Assembly (NCBI RefSeq): GCF_033705735.1
Contig: NZ_CP131130.1
Span: 2,545,001 to 2,609,000, forward strand
Reading direction: 5' to 3'
DNA length: 64,000 bases
From: Shinella zoogloeoides
GTDB taxonomy: Bacteria; Pseudomonadota; Alphaproteobacteria; Rhizobiales; Rhizobiaceae
In this document: positions 47,347 through 56,214 of the stretch, piece after piece
Layout: the number at the start of each line of letters is the position of its first letter
Position numbering within the stretch: the stretch's first letter is position 1
The notes under the pieces: model-generated
Seen by the model: the letters and a program-made list of their open reading frames with translations, nothing else
Databases searched by the model: none
What the model was told of the DNA's origin: nothing
Program-made: the position numbers and the translations under genes

Positions 47347-48533
47347 CATGCGGCAAGGGCCATGGCCTCGGGATACCGGCGCGGGTTGAAGCGCATATAG
47401 AGCAGCGCCGTCACCAGCACGCAGCCGAAATGCAGCATCCAGCCGGCGGCAAAACCGCCCGTCCAGTCATGCAGCACCGCCATCGCATAGGGCCCGATCG
47501 CGGCAAGCAGGAAGCCGCCGCCCTGCATCAGCGCGGCGAGCGCCCCGGCCTGCTCGGGCCGCGGCAGGTGGTCGAGCGCCGTGACGATGGCGAGCGCGAA
47601 GCTGCCGCCGAGGCCGGCGCCGCAGAGCCCCGCCCAGGCGGCGGGCGCAAGGCCGGGGGCCGTCGCAAGGCCGAAGAAGCCGATGCCCTGGAAGAGGATG
47701 GTGAGCCACAGCCAGCCGCGGCGGTCGATATTGCGGCGCGCGAGGATGGGAAGGCCGAGCGCGGCCGTCGCCTGGCAGACCGCCATGACGGCGACGAGGC
47801 CGCTGCTGTCGGCGCTCGTCCAGCCCTGCGCCTGATAATAGGGCGCAAGCCAGGCGATCATCGAGGTATAGCCGGTATTGACCAGCCCGAAGGCGGCCAT
47901 CAGCACCCAGGTCCGCGGTCGGCGCAGAAGCTGGCGCGTCAGCGCACCGTCCGGTTTGCTGGCCTCCACGTCGGAAAGGATGCGCCATGCGGCAGCCAGC
48001 GCCACGGCCACCGGCAGCGCCAGCCAGGCGAGCGCCGCCCGCCAGCTGTAGCCGGCATGGACGAGCATCGGCATCAGCCGCGCCCCGAACGCTCCGCCGG
48101 CCATGATCATCGCGGAATAGAGGCCCGTCACCACCGGCACGCTGTTCGGGAAACGCGCCTTGATGATGCCGGGAAAGGCCGCCTGGATGAAGGCGACGCC
48201 GATGCCGCAAAGCGCGGCCGTCGCGATCAGCGCCAGCCCGCCGGAGGCGACGACCCGCAGCGCCGAGCCGGCAAGCAGGATGACGAGCGCGAGGAGAAGA
48301 CCGCGCCGGGCGCCGATCCGCATCTGGATGCCCGGCGCGACGAAAGCGCCGAGGCCCATCAGGAACATCGGCAGCAGCGTGAGCATTGCGATGCCGCTAT
48401 AGCCGAGGCCGGTATCGGCAACGATCTCCGCAAGGATCGGCGCCGGGGCGGCAAGGAAGGGCCGGAGGTTGAGGCCGACCAGAACGACCAGTGCAAGCAT
48501 GGCCCAATCGCGGCCGGGGCGCGTATCCGTCAT
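47346..48533 (-). CDS. MFS transporter of the CynX/NimT (cyanate permease-like) family
   Basis: A 395-residue protein with about 12 membrane helices. The opening AMLALVVLVGLNLRPFLAAPAPILAEIVADTGLG is the typical CynX-family start, with later GLYSAMIMAGGAFGARLMP. Substrates of this group include cyanate and 2-nitroimidazole; most are unknown. M at 48533 or the preceding M at 48536 is likely the start. It diverges from a LysR gene at 48670, which may control it. Confidence 0.88.
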   Translation of the reverse strand: MTDTRPGRDWAMLALVVLVGLNLRPFLAAPAPILAEIVADTGLGYSGIAMLTLLPMFLMGLGAFVAPGIQMRIGARRGLLLALVILLAGSALRVVASGGLALIATAALCGIGVAFIQAAFPGIIKARFPNSVPVVTGLYSAMIMAGGAFGARLMPMLVHAGYSWRAALAWLALPVAVALAAAWRILSDVEASKPDGALTRQLLRRPRTWVLMAAFGLVNTGYTSMIAWLAPYYQAQGWTSADSSGLVAVMAVCQATAALGLPILARRNIDRRGWLWLTILFQGIGFFGLATAPGLAPAAWAGLCGAGLGGSFALAIVTALDHLPRPEQAGALAALMQGGGFLLAAIGPYAMAVLHDWTGGFAAGWMLHFGCVLVTALLYMRFNPRRYPEAMALAA

Positions 48534-48669
48534 CATTCGACTTTCATGCTGAAACGGGGTTTGGCGGGCATGGATGCCCGTCGATTGTCCGCTATCGCTA
48601 CCACCGGCTTGAATCATGCGCAAATTACATGTTTAGATAGCTACTATTCCGGTTTTCGATGGAGATGGC

Positions 48670-49533
48670 ATGCTCGACCCGCGCCTGCTCAGGGCTTTCG
48701 TGGCGATCGCCGATTCCGGCAGCTTCACGGCCGCCGCCGATCGCCTGCACATGACCCAGTCGACGATGAGCCAGCAGATCGCCCGGCTGGAGGAGGCGAT
48801 CGGGCGCGAGCTGGTCGATCGCGCCGCGCGGCCGGTGCGGCTGACCGTGACGGGCGAGCGCCTGCTCGGCCACGCCCGGCGCATCCTTTCCCTGCAGAGC
48901 GAGGCACTGACGCTGGTGGCAGAGACCTCCGGCACGACCTCCGTGCGGATCGGCATGCCGGACGATATCGCCACGCCCGAAATAGCCCGCGCCTTCGCCG
49001 CCTTCACCAAGCGCCACAAGGAGGCCCGGCTCGACGTCACCACCGGCCTTCGCTCGGACCTGGCGCGGCGCTACCGCGCCGGCGAACTCGATATCGTGGT
49101 GCTGAAGGAGGACACGCCCAGCGCCGACAGCTGGGCGAGCTTCGAGGAACCCATCGCCTGGTTCACCGCCGGGGACGCGGCGGCGGCCCTGCCCGACCCC
49201 GTGCCGCTCGTCACCTTCCCGCCCGGCGGGCTCTACCGCGACGCCATGTTCGAGCGGCTGGAGCGCGAACGCCGGCGCTGGTATGTCGCCTTCACCTCCG
49301 CGAGCCTGCGCAACGTGCTGATGGCCATAGAGGCGGGGCTCGGCCTTTCCCTGCTGCCGGTCGATGCCACGAAAGGCTGGCGGGTCCGGCCCTTCGCCGA
49401 ATTCGGCCCGGAGCCGCCCGTCGTCGCCTCTCTCTATTCCTGGGAGCGCAGCGGCATCGTCGGCGAGCTGGCGAACGAGGTGCTCGACATCCTCAAGCGG
49501 CGCTTCTCGAAGGATGCCGATCAGGCCTTGTAG
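48670..49533 (+). CDS. LysR-family transcriptional regulator
   Basis: A 287-residue LysR protein. The helix-turn-helix is LLRAFVAIADSGSFTAAADRLHMTQSTMSQQIARLEEAIGRELVDR, followed by a co-inducer domain. It diverges from the MFS gene (136-base gap) and is probably its regulator. Its last 13 bases overlap the convergent malonyl-CoA synthetase gene. Confidence 0.92.
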   Translation: MLDPRLLRAFVAIADSGSFTAAADRLHMTQSTMSQQIARLEEAIGRELVDRAARPVRLTVTGERLLGHARRILSLQSEALTLVAETSGTTSVRIGMPDDIATPEIARAFAAFTKRHKEARLDVTTGLRSDLARRYRAGELDIVVLKEDTPSADSWASFEEPIAWFTAGDAAAALPDPVPLVTFPPGGLYRDAMFERLERERRRWYVAFTSASLRNVLMAIEAGLGLSLLPVDATKGWRVRPFAEFGPEPPVVASLYSWERSGIVGELANEVLDILKRRFSKDADQAL

Positions 49534-51023
49534 AGATCGGCATAGGTCTCGCGCAGGACGTTTTTCTGGACCTTGCCCATCGTGTTGCGCGGTAGGTCGT
49601 CGACGAAGAGCACGCGCTTGGGCTGCTTGTAGCGCGCCAGCCGGTCCTGCAGCCCGCCGAGCACCGCCTTCTCGTCGAGCGTAGAGCCCTTCTGCCGCAC
49701 CACGACCGCCGTCACGCCCTCGCCGAAATCGGGATGCGGCACGCCGATGACCGCGCTCTCCACGACGCCCGCCATGCCGTCGATCTCGGTCTCGACTTCC
49801 TTCGGATAGATGTTGTAGCCACCGGAGATCACGAGGTCCTTGCCGCGACCGACGATGTGCACATAGCCGCGCCCGTCGATCTTGCCGAGGTCGCCGGTGA
49901 TGAAGAAGCCGTCCGCGCGGAATTCCGCGGCGGTCTTTTCCGGCATCTTCCAGTAGCCCTTGAAGACATTCGGCCCCTTCACCTCGATCATGCCCGTCTC
50001 GCCGTCCGGCAGCGGCTTGCCGCTCTCCGGATCGGTGACGCGCAGCGAGATGCCGGGCAGCGGGAAGCCCACCGTGCCGGCGACACGCTCGCCGTCATAG
50101 GGGTTGGAGGTGTTCATGTTGGTCTCGGTCATGCCGTAGCGCTCGAGGATCGCATGGCCGGTCCGTTCCGAGAAGCTGCGATGGGTCTCGGCAAGCAGCG
50201 GCGCCGAGCCGGAGACGAAGAGCCGCATGCCGGCGGCAGTCTCGCGCGTCAGGCCGGGATGCTGCGCCAGCCGCACGTAGAAGGTCGGCACGCCCATCAG
50301 CACCGTCGCGCTTTCCATCAGCCGGAGCACCTCGTCGGCGTCGAATTTCGGCAGGAGATACATCGAGGCTCCGGCAAGGAGCGTCACGTTCGACGCGACG
50401 AAGAGGCCATGCGTGTGGAAGATCGGCAGGGCATGGATCAGCCGGTCGGCGGCCGTGAAGCGCCAATGGTCCCGCAGCGTCAGCGCATTCGACAGGAGGT
50501 TGTCATGGGTCAGCATCGCGCCCTTGGAGCGGCCCGTCGTGCCGGATGTGTAGAGGATCGCCGCAAGGTCGTCCGGCCCGCGCTCGATATCGGAAAAATC
50601 CGCCTCCTCCGCGCCGGCCAGTTGCAGAAGGCTGCCGCCGCCCGTCGCATCCAGCGTCTCGACCGTGCCGCCCGCGATCTCCGCGACGCTGTCTCGGACC
50701 TTCGGGTCGACGACCACCAGCGCGGGCGTGGCATCGCCGAGGAAATAGCCGAGTTCCGCCAGCGTATAGGCGGTGTTGAGCGGCAGGTAGATGGCGCCCG
50801 CCCGCAGGCAGGCGAGATAGAGCATCAACGCCTCCGGGCTTTTTTCCACCTGCACGGCCACACGGTCGCCGGGCGTCACGCCGCGCCTTGCCAGCGCATG
50901 CGCCAACTGGCCGGAAAGCCGGATCATGTCGCCATAGGTCCAGCGGCGCCCCTCGACCGTTTCGATGAACACCGCCTCCGGCGCCGCAGCAGCGCGGATG
51001 GCATCGAAAAGATGGTTGGCCAT
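49521..51023 (-). CDS. matB: Malonyl-CoA synthetase MatB
   Basis: A 500-residue acyl-adenylate-forming enzyme that makes malonyl-CoA from malonate, CoA and ATP. The phosphate-binding motif LYTSGTTGRSKGAML, the ERYGMTETNMN motif, DGFFITGDLGKID and the C-terminal NTMGKVQKN lysine block are typical of rhizobial MatB. ATG 51023 follows a GAGGAGA site. The partner genes matA and matC are not adjacent; an SDR gene precedes it on the same strand. Confidence 0.9.
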   Translation of the reverse strand: MANHLFDAIRAAAAPEAVFIETVEGRRWTYGDMIRLSGQLAHALARRGVTPGDRVAVQVEKSPEALMLYLACLRAGAIYLPLNTAYTLAELGYFLGDATPALVVVDPKVRDSVAEIAGGTVETLDATGGGSLLQLAGAEEADFSDIERGPDDLAAILYTSGTTGRSKGAMLTHDNLLSNALTLRDHWRFTAADRLIHALPIFHTHGLFVASNVTLLAGASMYLLPKFDADEVLRLMESATVLMGVPTFYVRLAQHPGLTRETAAGMRLFVSGSAPLLAETHRSFSERTGHAILERYGMTETNMNTSNPYDGERVAGTVGFPLPGISLRVTDPESGKPLPDGETGMIEVKGPNVFKGYWKMPEKTAAEFRADGFFITGDLGKIDGRGYVHIVGRGKDLVISGGYNIYPKEVETEIDGMAGVVESAVIGVPHPDFGEGVTAVVVRQKGSTLDEKAVLGGLQDRLARYKQPKRVLFVDDLPRNTMGKVQKNVLRETYADLYKA

Positions 51024-51089
51024 GGCTGTCTCCTCTTCGCTCTTGCCGCACCTTGTCACAGGGCACGGCCGGGACGCCAGAGGAACCTG

Positions 51090-51872
51090 TCAGCGAAGCA
51101 GCCCCTGCCCGCCGTCGATCCACAGCGGCGTTCCGGTGATATGGCGTGCCTTGGAAGATGCGAGGAAGAGAATGGCGTCCGCCACCTCGTCGGCCGTGCC
51201 GGGCTTGCCCTGCGTCACCGGTATGTCGCCCTCCGGCCAGAGCACGGGAATGCCGGCCTCGCCTGCGCCCCGCTGGTCGGTGTTCTCGTCGATGCTCGTC
51301 TCTATGGCGCCGGGGCAGACGGCGTTGACGCGGATACCGGCCTTGCCGAGCTCCAGCGCGAGCTGCTGCACCATCGCCACCTGCGCCGCCTTGGTGGCCG
51401 AATAGGCCGTCGCGCCCGGCGTCGTGAAAGTGCGTGTGCCGTTGATCGAGGAGACGACGACGATGGCCCCCTCGCCCGCCTTCTTGAGATGGGGCACCGC
51501 AAGATGCAGCGTCAGGTATGTGCCGCGCAGGTTGACTGCGATGGTGGCGTCCCATTCCTCCGGCGCAAGATCGTCGATCGGCGCCCAGACGCCGTTTATG
51601 CCCGCATTGGCGACGACGATGTCGAGCCCGCCGAAGGCGCCGGCAAGCTGCTCGACGGCCGCCCGCATCGGCGCCTCCTCGGTGACGTCGGCGGCAAGCG
51701 CCAGCGCCGAACCGCCGAGCGCACGAATCTCCTTCGCCACCTCCGCCACCTCCTCGGCGGTGCGGCTGAGCACGCCGACGCTCGCCCCATGGCGGGCGAA
51801 GGCCAGCGCCGTGGCCCTGCCGATGCCGGACCCGGCACCGGTCACGAGGGCAACCTTTCCAGCAAAGAGCAT
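51090..51872 (-). CDS. SDR-family oxidoreductase
   Basis: A 260-residue classical short-chain dehydrogenase: TGAGSGIGRA cofactor motif, VANAGINGVWAP, catalytic YSATK and the closing GTPLWIDGGQGLL. Three in-frame ATGs open the gene; MLFAGKVALV at 51872 fits best because GGAG lies six bases before it. It is upstream of matB by 66 bases and is probably co-transcribed. The substrate is unknown. Confidence 0.88.
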   Translation of the reverse strand: MLFAGKVALVTGAGSGIGRATALAFARHGASVGVLSRTAEEVAEVAKEIRALGGSALALAADVTEEAPMRAAVEQLAGAFGGLDIVVANAGINGVWAPIDDLAPEEWDATIAVNLRGTYLTLHLAVPHLKKAGEGAIVVVSSINGTRTFTTPGATAYSATKAAQVAMVQQLALELGKAGIRVNAVCPGAIETSIDENTDQRGAGEAGIPVLWPEGDIPVTQGKPGTADEVADAILFLASSKARHITGTPLWIDGGQGLLR

Positions 51873-51934
51873 GGGCATCTCCATCCGTCGGGTCCGGCAG
51901 GAATGTCCGGCGGGCCGCCCGGTTCCCGATTTTT

Positions 51935-51959
51935 CGGAACCAACGGGAAGGAGTGGCGT
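51935..51959 (+). promoter_or_regulatory. EcfG-type general stress promoter
   Basis: GGAAC (51935-51939) and CGTT (51956-51959) are separated by exactly 16 bases, matching the alphaproteobacterial EcfG consensus. It lies 38 bases before the GTG at 51998. Its -10 overlaps an upstream ATG at 51953, which rules that codon out as the start. Confidence 0.7.
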
Positions 51960-51997
51960 TTGGGCTTGTGACGAAGTCAGTTCGCAGGAGGTCCGAC

Positions 51998-52195
51998 GTG
52001 CGCCAGAAAAAGAAGCCGCTAGCCCGAAAGCCCGACGCCGCGCCGGATACCAGCACGAGAAAACGCCGCAATTCCTGGGAGCCGCAGGTTGTCGTGCCGC
52101 ATCAGGTGGACCTGCCGCTCCCCCGCACGGAGCGGGAGGAGGTGGCCGTGCCCGCCGCCCCGAACGGCCGCAGCCTCGTCAATGGACGGCTCTGA
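51998..52195 (+). CDS. Small basic hypothetical protein (65 aa)
   Basis: I do not recognise this protein. It starts RQKKKPLARKPDAAPDTSTRKRRNSWEP after GTG, is rich in K, R and P, and looks disordered. AGGAGG at 51986-51991 with a six-base spacer supports the GTG start. It is the first gene after the EcfG-type promoter and precedes a CBS protein by 16 bases, so it is probably a general-stress protein. Its role is unknown. Confidence 0.65.
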   Translation: MRQKKKPLARKPDAAPDTSTRKRRNSWEPQVVVPHQVDLPLPRTEREEVAVPAAPNGRSLVNGRL

Positions 52196-52211
52196 AGAGG
52201 AGCGGACGCAG

Positions 52212-52601
52212 ATGCGCGTGAAGGACGTGATGTCCGCCCAGATCGTGACGGTCTCGCCCAACGACACCGCCCAGTCCGCCGCGCGGCTGATGCTGGAGAC
52301 CGAGGTCGGCGCCCTGCCGGTGGAAGTCCCCGGCGTCGGCGCCATCGTCGGCATCATCACCGACCGTGACATCGTCGCCTCGGTGCTCGGCAAGGGCCTT
52401 TCCACCTCCACCACCATCGCCGAATTCATGACCGTCTCGCCGGAAGTGTGCAACGAGGCCGACGACACGGCGACCGTGGCCGCCCGCATGCGCGCGCTCG
52501 GCGTGCGCCGCCTCGTCGTGGTGCGCGACGACCGCCGGGTGGTCGGCCTCGTCAGCCTCGTCGACCTTCCGGCCGAGAGGCGAGCGGAGGAAGGCCAATG
52601 A
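52212..52601 (+). CDS. CBS-domain pair protein
   Basis: A 129-residue protein made of two CBS modules: MRVKDVMSAQIVTVSPNDTAQSAARLMLE and EFMTVSPEVCNEADDTATVAARMRALGVRRLVVV. Tandem CBS modules bind adenine nucleotides and serve as energy sensors. It is in an EcfG-type operon with a 65-residue protein and a DUF982 protein (stop overlaps the next ATG). A second CBS protein lies between treZ and treY. Confidence 0.9.
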   Translation: MRVKDVMSAQIVTVSPNDTAQSAARLMLETEVGALPVEVPGVGAIVGIITDRDIVASVLGKGLSTSTTIAEFMTVSPEVCNEADDTATVAARMRALGVRRLVVVRDDRRVVGLVSLVDLPAERRAEEGQ

Positions 52602-52861
52602 CCATTTTCGCAACCGATCGTCTCTGGGACGAGGCCGTCGTGCTCGAGGGCGAGCGGCAGGTGCTCCGCGTGCAGAGCACGCGCGATGCCCTGCTTTGCC
52701 TGAAGAACCACTGGCCGCTGGAGGATGGTCCCGCCGCATCGACGGCAAAGCGTACCTGCGAGCAGGGGCTGTCAAGCGACGACGATCCGACCCTCGCCCG
52801 CCGGGCCTTCATCGAAGCGGCGAGGGAGGCCGGTTTTCGCGTGAATTCGTGGACGACGTAG
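52598..52861 (+). CDS. DUF982 domain protein
   Basis: An 87-residue protein that resembles the short rhizobial DUF982 family: VLEGERQVLRVQSTRDALLCLKNHWPLEDG and ARRAFIEAAREAGF. Function is unknown; copies are numerous in Rhizobiaceae. It is the last gene of the EcfG-type operon, overlapping the CBS stop by four bases (ATGA). Confidence 0.85.
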   Translation: MTIFATDRLWDEAVVLEGERQVLRVQSTRDALLCLKNHWPLEDGPAASTAKRTCEQGLSSDDDPTLARRAFIEAAREAGFRVNSWTT

Positions 52862-52908
52862 CAGCCGCGCCATAAAAGCTGCCCCCCACTTCCCGAACAT
52901 CTCCGACG

Positions 52909-53964
52909 CTAGGGCGCTGCCGCTGCGCCGCCACGGCGGGTACGGCGGCGGGCGTTCCGCCGGCTTTCCAGAAACCGCAGCAGCCGCTCCTCCTCCGCCC
53001 GCAGCCCGGAGGTGGAACGCGGCGGGCGATGCAGCGCCACGCGCAGCGGCTCCGGCGCGTCCGCAAGCGCGATGATGTCCGGATGGATATAGCTCGAACG
53101 GGCAATGGCGGGCGTGTTGTGCAGTACCTCGGCCGCCGCCTGCGCCATGCCCTTGATGGTCGGCCTTCCGCCCTCTTCTATGGCCTGCCGGGCCAGAGAG
53201 AAGGCGGCAAGGCTGCCCGCCCAGGTGCGGAACGTCTTGGCAGAGACGGCGATGCCGGAAATATCGGCGAGATAAGTGTTGAGTCGGCCGGAATCGACGG
53301 GCCGGGCGACGTCGTTCTCGTCCCGCCAGACGAAGAGCTGGCGGCCGGGAAGGTCCGCGCAATCCTCCAGCAGGCGCTGGAGGCGCGGGTTCTTCAGCGT
53401 GCGGCGTACGCGCTTGCCGCCCTTTGCGGTGAACCTGAGCTCGATCCGCCCGTCGCTGAGGCAGACATGCCGCTTCAGGAGCGTCGTCGCGCCATAGGTC
53501 TTGTTCTCCACCGCATAGGCCCGGTTGCCGACGCGAAGATGCGCTTCGTCGAGCAGCACGGTGATCGCCGCCAGCATGGTCTCGACCGTGCCCGGCGCTC
53601 CGTCGAGGTCGCGCCGCACCGTGCGGCGCAGTTTCGGCAGCGCCCGGCCGAAGGCGATCAGCTGGTCGAACTTGTCGCCGCTCTTCAGGGCCTGCCAGTC
53701 GGGATGGTACCGGTACTGCTTGCGGCCCCGCGCATCGTAGCCCGTCGCCTGCAGGTGGCCGTTCTCGTCGAGGCATATCCAGACATTCTCATAGGCGGGC
53801 GGCAGGCCGAGGGCGGCGATCCGCGCCTTCACCGCCGCATCGCGAAGGAGCGATCCGTCGGGCAGGCGATAGCAGAAGCTGCGGCCGGCACGCTGCCGGC
53901 GAATGCCGGGCTCGCTGTCCGAGACATAGACGAGGCCGGTTTCCTTGAGATTGTCCGGCGCCAT
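52909..53964 (-). CDS. DNA topoisomerase IB (poxvirus/bacterial type)
   Basis: A 351-residue type IB topoisomerase. Catalytic blocks are visible: RVGNRAYAVENKTYGATTL, LRFTAKGGKRVRRTL, AKTFRTWAGSLAAF and the tyrosine in ARSSYIHPDII that forms the 3'-phosphotyrosyl link. It relaxes supercoils without ATP. The C-terminus is a basic tail (RRNARRRTRRGG). It follows glgX by eight bases on the same strand and so shares the EcfG-like promoter at 56136-56160. A stress-survival role is inferred. Confidence 0.9.
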   Translation of the reverse strand: MAPDNLKETGLVYVSDSEPGIRRQRAGRSFCYRLPDGSLLRDAAVKARIAALGLPPAYENVWICLDENGHLQATGYDARGRKQYRYHPDWQALKSGDKFDQLIAFGRALPKLRRTVRRDLDGAPGTVETMLAAITVLLDEAHLRVGNRAYAVENKTYGATTLLKRHVCLSDGRIELRFTAKGGKRVRRTLKNPRLQRLLEDCADLPGRQLFVWRDENDVARPVDSGRLNTYLADISGIAVSAKTFRTWAGSLAAFSLARQAIEEGGRPTIKGMAQAAAEVLHNTPAIARSSYIHPDIIALADAPEPLRVALHRPPRSTSGLRAEEERLLRFLESRRNARRRTRRGGAAAAP

Positions 53965-53972
53965 CTGGATCG

Positions 53973-56057
53973 CTACGCCGCCGGTTCGAAGGCGGCGATG
54001 CTGGCGCCGTAGACCATGGCCGGATTTTCGGCCGGGTGAACAGAGAAGGCGTCATCCGCCGCGCCGGTATCCAGCACCCGCTTCCATGCCGTGATGCCGT
54101 TCACCTCCGGCAGCGTCACGCTGCAATCCCCGCCCGCATTGCAGACGAGAAAGAGCTGGTCGGCCCCCTCCCCGTTGGCCGGCTTCGAAAGGAAAAGGCC
54201 GAGCGTCCGCAGGTCGCCGTCGTTCCACGCCTCCTCGTCCATGACCGCGCCGTCCGGCCGGTACCAGGCGATCTCGATCGTGCCGTCCCCGGCCGCCTCG
54301 CCCGTCAGGAAGCGTTCCTGGCGAAGCGCCGGATGTGCCTTGCGGAAGGCGATCGCGCCCTTGCAGAAATCGAGGAACGGATCGTCGAGGCCGCTCCAGT
54401 CGGTCCAGCCGATCTCGTCGTCCTGGCAATAGGCGTTGTTGTTGCCCTGCTGGCTGTTGCCGAGCTCGTCGCCGCCGAGCAGCATCGGCACGCCCTGGCT
54501 CAGCATCAGCGTCGCGATCATGTTGCGCCGGCGCCGGTCCCGCGCCGAGCGGATGCCGTCGTCGTCGGTCGGCCCCTCCGCACCCATATTGTCCGAATGG
54601 TTGTCGGAATGGCCGTCGCGGTTCTCCTCGCCATTCGCCTCGTTGTGCTTGTCGTTGTAGGAGACGGTGTCCATGAGGGTAAAGCCGTCATGCGCGCTGA
54701 TGAGGTTCACCGAGGAGGTGGCGCCGCGGTCGGAATGGTTGAACTGCTCGGAGGATCCGGCAAGGCGCGAGGCAAGCCCCGCGACGAGCCCGCCCTCCCC
54801 CTTCCAGAACCGCCGCACGTCGTCGCGATACTTGTCGTTCCATTCACGGAACGGATAGGGGAAGCCGCCGACCTGATAGCCGCCGTCGCCGACATCCCAC
54901 GGCTCGGCAATCAGCTTCACACCGGAGAGAATGGGATCCTGCCGGATCGCGTCGAAGAACGTGCCCTCCCGGTCGAATTCGATGTGCCGGGTGCGGCCGA
55001 GGGTGCTCGCAAGGTCGAAGCGGAAGCCGTCGACATGCATGACGCCCACCCAGTAGCGCAGGCTGTCGAGCACCATGCGCAGCACCATGGGATGGGCGAT
55101 GTTGACCGTGTTGCCCGTGCCCGTCGTATCGTAGGTGTGGCGCGGATCGTCCGGCGACAGGCGGTAATAGCTGAGATTGTCGAGCCCGCGGAAGCTCAGC
55201 GTCGGCCCGCGCTCCGAACCTTCGGCGGTGTGGTTGTAGACCACGTCCATGATCACCTCGATGCCGGCGGCATGGAAGCGCTTGACCATGGTCTTGAACT
55301 CGGTGATGGCGCGGCCGGAAAGGAAGCGCGGCTGCGGGGCGAAGAAGCCGAGCGTCTGGTAGCCCCAATAGTTGCGCAGGCCCTTTTCCAGGAGATAGCG
55401 GTCGTCGGGGAAATACTGGATGGGCAAAAGCTCCACGGCGGAAATGCCGAGATCGACGAGATGCTCGACGATGGGGTCGCTCGCCATGCCCATGAAGGTG
55501 CCGCGCAGGTCCTCCGGCACGCCGGGATGGGTCATCGTCATGCCGCGCACATGCGCCTCGTAGATGATCGTCTCCGTCCAGGGCCGGCGGATCGCCTGGT
55601 CTCCCGCCCAGTCGAAATCGGGATCCTGCACCACGCCCTTCACCATGAAGGGCGCGCTGTCGCGCGTGTCGAAGGAAAGGTCCTCCTCCGGATCGCCGAT
55701 GCGATAGCCATAGAGCGCGTCGTCCCATTCGAGGGCGCCGACGACCTGCTTGGCATAGGGATCGAGCAGCAGCTTGTTCGGGTTGAAGCGATGGCCGGCA
55801 TTCGGCTCATAGGGGCCGTGCGCCCGGTAGCCGTAGACCGTGCCCGGCTTGAGGCCGGCGATATAGCCCGACCAGACATCGCCCTCCCGCTTGGGCAGGG
55901 GCAGCCGGGCGACCTCCTCGCTGCTGTCCTCGCTGAAGAGGCAGAGCTCGACCGCTTCGGCATGGGCGGAAAAGACGGCGAAATGCGTGCCCTCGCCGGT
56001 GAACTCGGCGCCGAGTTCCGGCTTTATGAAATCGAGTTCCGAAAACGAATAGCTCAT
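53973..56057 (-). CDS. glgX: Glycogen debranching enzyme GlgX (TreX-like)
   Basis: A 694-residue GH13 enzyme that hydrolyses alpha-1,6 branches. Conserved regions include DVVYNHTAEGSERGPTLSFRG, the nucleophile region HVDGFRFDLAS, LIAEPWDVGDGGYQVGGFP and SAHDGFTLMD. The N-terminal CBM48-like region starts near residue 15. Its maltodextrin products feed TreY and TreZ, encoded on the other strand. ATG 56057 gives MSYSFSELDFIKPELG. Confidence 0.92.
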   Translation of the reverse strand: MSYSFSELDFIKPELGAEFTGEGTHFAVFSAHAEAVELCLFSEDSSEEVARLPLPKREGDVWSGYIAGLKPGTVYGYRAHGPYEPNAGHRFNPNKLLLDPYAKQVVGALEWDDALYGYRIGDPEEDLSFDTRDSAPFMVKGVVQDPDFDWAGDQAIRRPWTETIIYEAHVRGMTMTHPGVPEDLRGTFMGMASDPIVEHLVDLGISAVELLPIQYFPDDRYLLEKGLRNYWGYQTLGFFAPQPRFLSGRAITEFKTMVKRFHAAGIEVIMDVVYNHTAEGSERGPTLSFRGLDNLSYYRLSPDDPRHTYDTTGTGNTVNIAHPMVLRMVLDSLRYWVGVMHVDGFRFDLASTLGRTRHIEFDREGTFFDAIRQDPILSGVKLIAEPWDVGDGGYQVGGFPYPFREWNDKYRDDVRRFWKGEGGLVAGLASRLAGSSEQFNHSDRGATSSVNLISAHDGFTLMDTVSYNDKHNEANGEENRDGHSDNHSDNMGAEGPTDDDGIRSARDRRRRNMIATLMLSQGVPMLLGGDELGNSQQGNNNAYCQDDEIGWTDWSGLDDPFLDFCKGAIAFRKAHPALRQERFLTGEAAGDGTIEIAWYRPDGAVMDEEAWNDGDLRTLGLFLSKPANGEGADQLFLVCNAGGDCSVTLPEVNGITAWKRVLDTGAADDAFSVHPAENPAMVYGASIAAFEPAA

Positions 56058-56135
56058 ACGGGCGGGTCCCCTTGGGTGAACACCAGCCGGAAGGCCTGAC
56101 GGCCATATCCAACGGGCTCTTGAAAGCGGTGGGGC

Positions 56136-56160
56136 AACGCGAAATGCGACGCATTGTTCC
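56136..56160 (-). promoter_or_regulatory. EcfG-type promoter of glgX-top1B
   Basis: On the minus strand GGAAC (56160-56156) and CGTT (56139-56136) are separated by exactly 16 bases, a perfect EcfG consensus. The -35 element is one half of the palindrome attgttccggaacaat (56153-56168). Confidence 0.72.
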
Positions 56161-56186
56161 GGAACAATTGCCCCCGCCTCCCGGTT
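56161..56186 (+). promoter_or_regulatory. EcfG-like promoter of treZ operon
   Basis: GGAAC (56161-56165) is followed after 17 bases by GGTT (56183-56186), one mismatch from the CGTT -10. It is the other half of the same palindrome that carries the glgX -35 element. The ATG of treZ is at 56215. Confidence 0.55.
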
Positions 56187-56214
56187 CGAACCCGGCAACC
56201 GAAGGAGAGGAAGC

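Noticed and set aside
51953..51997. Upstream ATG start for the 65-residue protein
   Set aside because: The EcfG -10 element at 51956-51959 lies downstream of it, so the codon would not be in the transcript.
54036..56099. 687-codon plus-strand open frame
   Set aside because: It lies opposite glgX, which has full GH13 motifs.
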